Shown one piece after another: positions 58,560 to 64,000 of a stretch of DNA of 64,000 bases. The notes beneath the pieces are model-generated. The model was not told the origin of the DNA. It did no database searches and saw only the letters and a program-made list of their open reading frames with translations. Origin of the DNA: Liolophura sinensis (taxonomy: Eukaryota; Mollusca; Polyplacophora; Chitonida; Chitonidae); NCBI RefSeq assembly GCF_032854445.1, contig NC_088299.1, positions 4,937,001-5,001,000 of the forward strand, in the 5' to 3' direction. The stretch's first letter is position 1, and each line of letters begins with the position of its first letter. The translations under genes and the position numbers were made by a program.

Positions 58560-61290
58560 ACATCACAATGAATAATCGTTAGCGTCCAATGAAAGTCCAC
58601 TATAATTCTGGTTTACGAACGCAGTCAATATGAAAGACTTCAGCATCTAAACTAAATCCATAGCAGTGATGTCAGCAGTAAACCAACGACAAACCAGCAG
58701 AGAAGCCAATATGGGCAATATACGAGAACTTTGGAAGTCCGCAGGGGTTATCAATGATATAGTCGAGGTTTGACACCTTCGGTAGATAGGTGTGCTCACT
58801 TTATCAAATCTAGCTATTGTACCCGTGGTCTGCAAATGTGATTTGTCTAGGAAAATGGATCTGATCTAATCAGTTGAATTGCGTGACATGGCACGGCTGT
58901 AGTTATCATCGCTTATGGTCGTATAATCTCGCCAAATACTATCGGAGATGTGGATATTGCGAATGGCCTGCTGTTTGTACACCATAAACTTGGCATGATA
59001 GAGGGCTGTAAGTGCTCAGTAGCTGACAGCTCTACAGTGTCGACTGAGACTGCTCTGTGGAAGATTGCCATACTTTCGTGACCGAGATCAAATCCCACCT
59101 CGTACGTTTAAGGCATATAAACGCCTGCCCGTGTTACTGGGTTAATATTACCTTAAAGGGATTTTCCAACTGCATATATTGCAAGAAGGTAATTTTATAT
59201 GTGATATGAAATATCAAACTCTCTACCAAAAGAGAGTTTGAGTGTATTCTATGCATCCACAGCCAATGTCATGACTGGACGTATAACTCCAAATGCATGT
59301 ATTGCTGAATGTTGAATGGCTTGATATTATGGTTGTCTCTCTTTCTTTCATCACTGTGATGCTGTCCGTATCTACCTTGAGGCATGGATTAACAGCTTAT
59401 GTTTTCTACAGCAAACACCTTAAATGTAATTCCACTGCTAGCTGCCAACCGTGTACAAATATACATATTAAATATAGATGAATTTTTAAACAACATCGGG
59501 GATGTCATGCAGCACATCACCTGGTAAGTTTACCTCCCCGAGAAATATCATTTCATGTGGTCTATTTCTAAAATATAAAAAAAATTTTTATATATAGGTT
59601 AAATATAAGAATTTTGTTTCAGGTTTATAGATATTCGCTTTTGGTTTTTTACATTTTGACATTTTTCACCCTGACGTCATGACCTGAAAAAGGAAACGTT
59701 TGTTTCATGAGGGTTCAGTCTGAGCTCAGCGGCATGGCGTCATCCAGCATGTACAAGAAACCTTACTAAATGTGACTCAGTACGGAAAACAAGGGTCAGT
59801 GGTATCAGGTTATGCAACAAACACTAAGACGAAAGTGTTAAATTCTTACACAACTTCGATTGTAGTGTAGTGTTTTCTTGGAGATTTTCATCGCCAACCA
59901 ATATCTTTGGAAATCATCGCATGGCGAGTTTCTGATCAATGCAGACAGCGGAGTTGTATTATCGGTCATATTTTTATCTCTGCTCGACACTGATAAATGT
60001 CATCAGAAGTTTTTATCGGCGCTGGTACTGGCAAAATCAGTTTGCCCGTCAGTCATTTTTGAACCCTTGCTATTATTTGTGGTACAGCATCTACGGTAGG
60101 ACAAGACGAATGGTTTGTGTCTCAGTCAGCGGTTGTGGTTGGGAGATTTATAGTTGGCAATTCGCTTTACTGTCTCGAGGAAACGGGTTCGTATATTAAA
60201 CAGCGGATGTATGAACGTTTTTCGAATCGGGGATTTTTTCCCCATGTGGTCTAGATAACGTCAGTTGGAATTACCCGACAACGAATGTAGGTGCTCTTTG
60301 TCACGCATTGAACGTAACTGAACGTAAGCAATAGTATGTCAGCTAGAAATTAAAAAAATTCTGAGGTACAAATTTACAAAATGCGGTGATTTAGTTATTT
60401 CCTATCTTGGGCGTGACGTCATTGTCCTACGTTTATCAATGCGTGTGAACATTGTTACGTATCTGTAGGTTTATTTCATCTCATTCGATTAATTTATACA
60501 ATAATGTTAGTTAAATTTATCACGTAAGAAAGCCAACCGGTGTGTTAATGGCTACAATAATGTAAAGTCTGGACGGAGTCATTTGAACTTTGTAGCCATG
60601 GAACACAGATATGTTAGATAGTTAGATAGCATTTTACGTTTTCCGGCTCGGATCAAGTGTCATCAAAAATGCAGAATTTTCGAGACCTGTTGACGCTATT
60701 TATTGACAAAAGATTCTACTTTCATAGTATGTAAAGACACCAATTACCACTGCGTCAGTCTAATGAAGTGGAAGAATAGCGTGTCTCCTTATGAGCTAAA
60801 TGAATATGGGTATATATAGGGTATGTGGGTGCAGCGTGACTGAATGCAAAAAGGATCTTGTGCCATACTAAAAAACTATCAATCCAAACCTGAAGGAAAG
60901 AAATATAATACTTATTGCCATCAAAATCTATGGCCATTTGTGATTTTCCGTTTGGGACATCGAACTTTAAATTACTGATGTTTTTTTCACTGAGACTGGC
61001 AAATTAAAGGATTAATGTATATAAACGTTAAAAGAATTGGCCCACGTCTTACATAAACAGTGATGTACCTGTATCATTTTACAGCTTTGCGATAAACAAA
61101 ATACCTCAAGTTTCTTGGTAGACCTCCATTATCTGCACTGAATCAACGCTCTGCATTGATGTGTTTTTATCTATTAAATAGACAACCGCCCCTCCCTGGA
61201 TGTTTCATTAAAAAGGATGCACACGCCATTTTTACTTACACGTGTATGCTAACAGGAATATAATGAGCCTTGTAACCGAGGAAAGTCAGA
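58560..61290. other. AT-rich interval, one perfect hairpin
   Basis: Only the hairpin at 59215-59240 stands out. Frames of 60-86 codons (for example 59878-60199) show no recognisable domain. Confidence 0.4.
59215..59240. other. Perfect 10-bp stem hairpin
   Basis: CAAACTCTCT (59215-59224), loop ACCAAA, AGAGAGTTTG (59231-59240). There is no poly-T or other context that would give it a role, and the stem is too short for a microRNA precursor. Confidence 0.8.
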
Positions 61291-61299
61291 AAAAATGTC

Positions 61300-61640
61300 C
61301 GTTGTCCAATTCGCGTTCTGATGATCTTTCCATGTGTTAGTAATCGTGTGTGACCGCTGATGTATGGGAAATGATTTGAGCAGCCCTTACCAGCGCGGAG
61401 TCATCGCTTGCAATCCAACCAGAGTACAGATGGCATAATGGTTTTAAAGGTTAGCCAGCTCTGAACACAACCGCATAGGTGGCTATAAATTGAGATCGAT
61501 TTCTTCAGGTGTTAAATAAAAGTTAATGGTTACGCAACCGGTCCGCGTACAAAGAGTACTACAATGAATCTCAGTGACTAGCTTTATATTTGTGGCATTA
61601 GTTTTTGCTGGACGCCTTATACCGTCAAGATACGCAGCTG
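61300..61640 (+). repeat. Third, diverged piece of the 36-55 kb duplication
   Basis: Matches about 39880-40200 in copy A and 50290-50600 in copy B. Landmarks in order are GCTGATGTATGGGAAATG, TACCAGCG, AGATGGCATAATGG, TAAAGGTTAGCCAGCTCTGA, GGTGGCTA, AATTGAGA and TTAATGGTTACGCAA. It is clearly more diverged than A and B are from each other. Confidence 0.65.
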
Positions 61641-61796
61641 TCGTTGAAACCAGATATGATAGTGTTTTTTTGGAAAACGCCACATGTTGAATTATTTTTT
61701 GTGTGGAGTATGGCTGATGACGAGTGGACATTAAAAGACTTTTAATGTCACCATAATAATGCGTCATTAAAGGTAACATGTATGAGTTTTGAATTA

Positions 61797-62041
61797 TTTA
61801 TTTATTTATTTGATTGGTGTTTTACGCCGTACTCAAGAATATTTCACCTATACGACGACGGTCAACATTATGGTGGAAGGAAAACGGGCAGAGCCCGGAG
61901 GAAACCCATGACCATCCGCAGGTTGCTGGAAGAACTTCTCACGTACGGCCTGAGAGGAAGCCAGCAGGAGCTGGACTTGAACCGCATTGGTGAGAGGCTC
62001 CAGGGTCATTACGCTGCGCTAGCGCGCTAACCAGCTGTATC
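61797..62041 (-). repeat. SINE family A, with imperfect 12-bp target-site duplication
   Basis: The tail lies at the left (TTTGATTGGTGTTTTACGCC). The head lies at the right (minus strand GGTTAGCGCGCTAGCGCAGC) but is cut before the A box. AGTTTTGAATTA (61785-61796) and AGTTTTGAGTTA (62042-62053) flank it, differing at one base. About 10 bp around the B box are deleted. Confidence 0.94.
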
Positions 62042-62059
62042 AGTTTTGAGTTACTTGAA

Positions 62060-64000
62060 CTGGGGAAAAGACACCTATTGAGTTTGTATGCAGGTGAATT
62101 TCTGGAACACACACTGTGGCTAGAATTTTTGTAGCGTCCGGTAGATTGCAGAGTATTGCTAAGTATTCAAAGAGAATTTCCAGTCGAACATCATACGGAT
62201 GAGGTATATTTACCAGTACCACCACCTATCCCCTTGAAAATTTCATTCTTTCTACACTCAAGGTAAAAATTCAAAACATGGAGATTTCATTTTAATGAAG
62301 AATTAAGCTGCCTAGTATGGTTATGAAAGAAATGTTTTTACAGTAGGCTGTCAATTTCGATGTGATTTAGTACATTTTTAATATATTAAATGGCAACGAT
62401 ATCACCAAATGAGGGTGGTAGAGTTTAAATGCTCTTAATATCCCTTGGTCATTTATACTTATTTACAGGTAAACATCTCAAAAAGACAAATATTGGTATA
62501 CCAGCCTTTAACCACAGCGGAGGTTCCATGTCAATATTTACAGGACCAATATACACAATACCATTAAACACAAAACACCAAAGAACCAATGATGTACATA
62601 AGGTAATAAATTTGGACGGATTCTTGAAAAGAAATGCAGAGGACAATTTTGAATGATGACGGAAAGAAGGAAGGAATGTTTTGCCTGTACAGGCTAATTA
62701 GCTTCCAATCTTAGCGGTTCGGTAGTCCTTAAAATAACGCTTGTCATGAAGTCGTAAAAGAAAAAAGATTTCCTGTGCTACGAATGACGTTTAAAAAGGC
62801 TACCCATCTTCACAAAGGTTACTTTACCACAGAAACTACATATATCTTTCTGCTGAGAAACTTTCATCCTGATTTTTCTCCCCACAACCATGGTTTAATT
62901 ACAATGATAGCGGGGACTAGACAGGAAGCTTTTTTCTCTTTTGAAGTTTCCAGGCAAAGACGAGCTACTGTGCCATATAGATCGAGTTTGGAAGGTTTCA
63001 GCTTCCGGTCATGTGACATCAGTGTATAAGCACTACTCCACTGATCAGATACGAAATAGTCGCTCAACGTCTCCCTGGCATTCTGTTACCATCAATCTAT
63101 CCACATAACCACATGAAAGTGGGACGTTACAAAATTGCAGCCGTCATGTCGTGTTGAAGATAACTCATGGTAGGCTACGTGACTCGAATGTCATCAGGAC
63201 GGAACTATAAAATTGTGAATTATTGACTGATCATTTTTTGGGTAATTATTTCCCGTCGAATATGCATGCATCATGGTAACTACATTATAATGGCTATCTT
63301 TTTATAACAGCTCATGTTCACCAAATTTTAGCATAAAAAAAAGGGAACAGATAAAATGGCATAGGAACCCTTTGAAAGGAAGTATGCGAAAAGAATGAGC
63401 GTAATCCGAATGGGTGGCGGTTTTCATTTCTGTTTAATTTTTACCACGACATACTCCGAGTACACAGTTTACATAAACTACAGGTATGCTTTAATAGGAT
63501 GAAAGAATGTGGTCTCGTACGAAAGTTGGTTTGCAGAAGAGGCTAAGTAAATTCGTGCAAAGAAAGTGTGGATGACTCCATCAATCCTATACAGCATGGG
63601 GTTCCTAACATTTAAAGATGTGGAACTTGTTAAATACGTTTCGAATTTGAAGCATATTAAACATTTACGATGTCAAACTGTGGAAACAGAATTTTTTGTA
63701 AACATTATAATCGCCAGGAGAAAAGCATTTCGGAATCCTTCAGTGTACAAAATAGGAGCATTCTGATCTAACTTCTAACAGAAAAGGCATGTGAACTTGA
63801 TGTAAAGTGACGCAGTGGTTCAGTACGGCGGAGTTGTAAATGATTGGGTAAAAGGTAACTGCAAAAGGCAGAAACGAATGGACAGTTGAATCAAATTCCC
63901 AGAACAAGCACCAGCCAGAGAACTGTTAAAGCCTTCCCAAGCGCACGTGGAAATCTATAGGGAAAGGCTGTGTGTAACACATGTACCAACCGATCACTAT
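62060..64000. other. Interval with no recognised gene
   Basis: Apart from the short repeat match at 63085-63165 (see 57255-57330), nothing was recognised. Complementary frames at 62429-62656 lie on both strands and are typical of chance. Confidence 0.4.

Overview
The window looks like non-coding DNA from a lophotrochozoan animal genome, most likely a marine mollusc or close relative. The evidence is AT-rich sequence with no long reading frame (the longest is about 133 codons and is broken in its sister copy). There are also many tRNA-derived SINEs of types I recall from mollusc genomes: family A ends in GTAAAACACCAATCAAATAAA, and families B1/B2 end in a GTCATATGACTGAAAAAT-type tail. I could not name a species, and I found no intact host protein-coding gene, no rRNA gene and no bona fide tRNA gene.

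Layout. (1) 0.4-6 kb: a family A SINE, a (TA)n(CA)n tract, a diverged fragment of the element that dominates the next section, a 20-bp x 5 minisatellite, and otherwise unique AT-rich DNA. (2) 6.06-18.2 kb: an unclassified interspersed element of about 4-5 kb in three copies, one inverted (about 6.06-11.12 kb) and two direct (11.3-14.5 and 14.5-18.2 kb). Together they form a large inverted repeat. (3) 18.2-36.6 kb: scattered SINEs, minisatellites, a 574-bp MITE with long inverted ends bounded by TTAA, a 192-bp tandem duplication and long stretches with nothing recognisable. (4) 36.6-55.4 kb: two direct, diverged copies of a large segment (A 36.6-47.2 kb, B 47.8-55.4 kb) whose size differences are explained by insertions. 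The largest insertion, 41.73-45.86 kb in copy A, holds SINEs and a GC-richer block. (5) 55.4-64 kb: a tandem 190-bp repeat, a small CpG-rich patch, a third diverged piece of the duplicated segment, and a family A SINE with clear target-site duplications.

The most interesting block is 42.2-45.5 kb. On the minus strand it carries a decayed frame (42515-42925) resembling a structural-type protein family that I associate with Maverick/Polinton (adintovirus-like) elements. It also has a decayed C2H2 zinc-finger frame (43963-44351) and, just upstream of that frame, about 1 kb with many E2F-like TTTTGGCGCGAAA sites, CCAAT boxes and CRE/ATF palindromes. The order suggests an old DNA-virus-like or Polinton-like insertion with its control region, but the assignment rests on motifs read by eye and needs profile searches.
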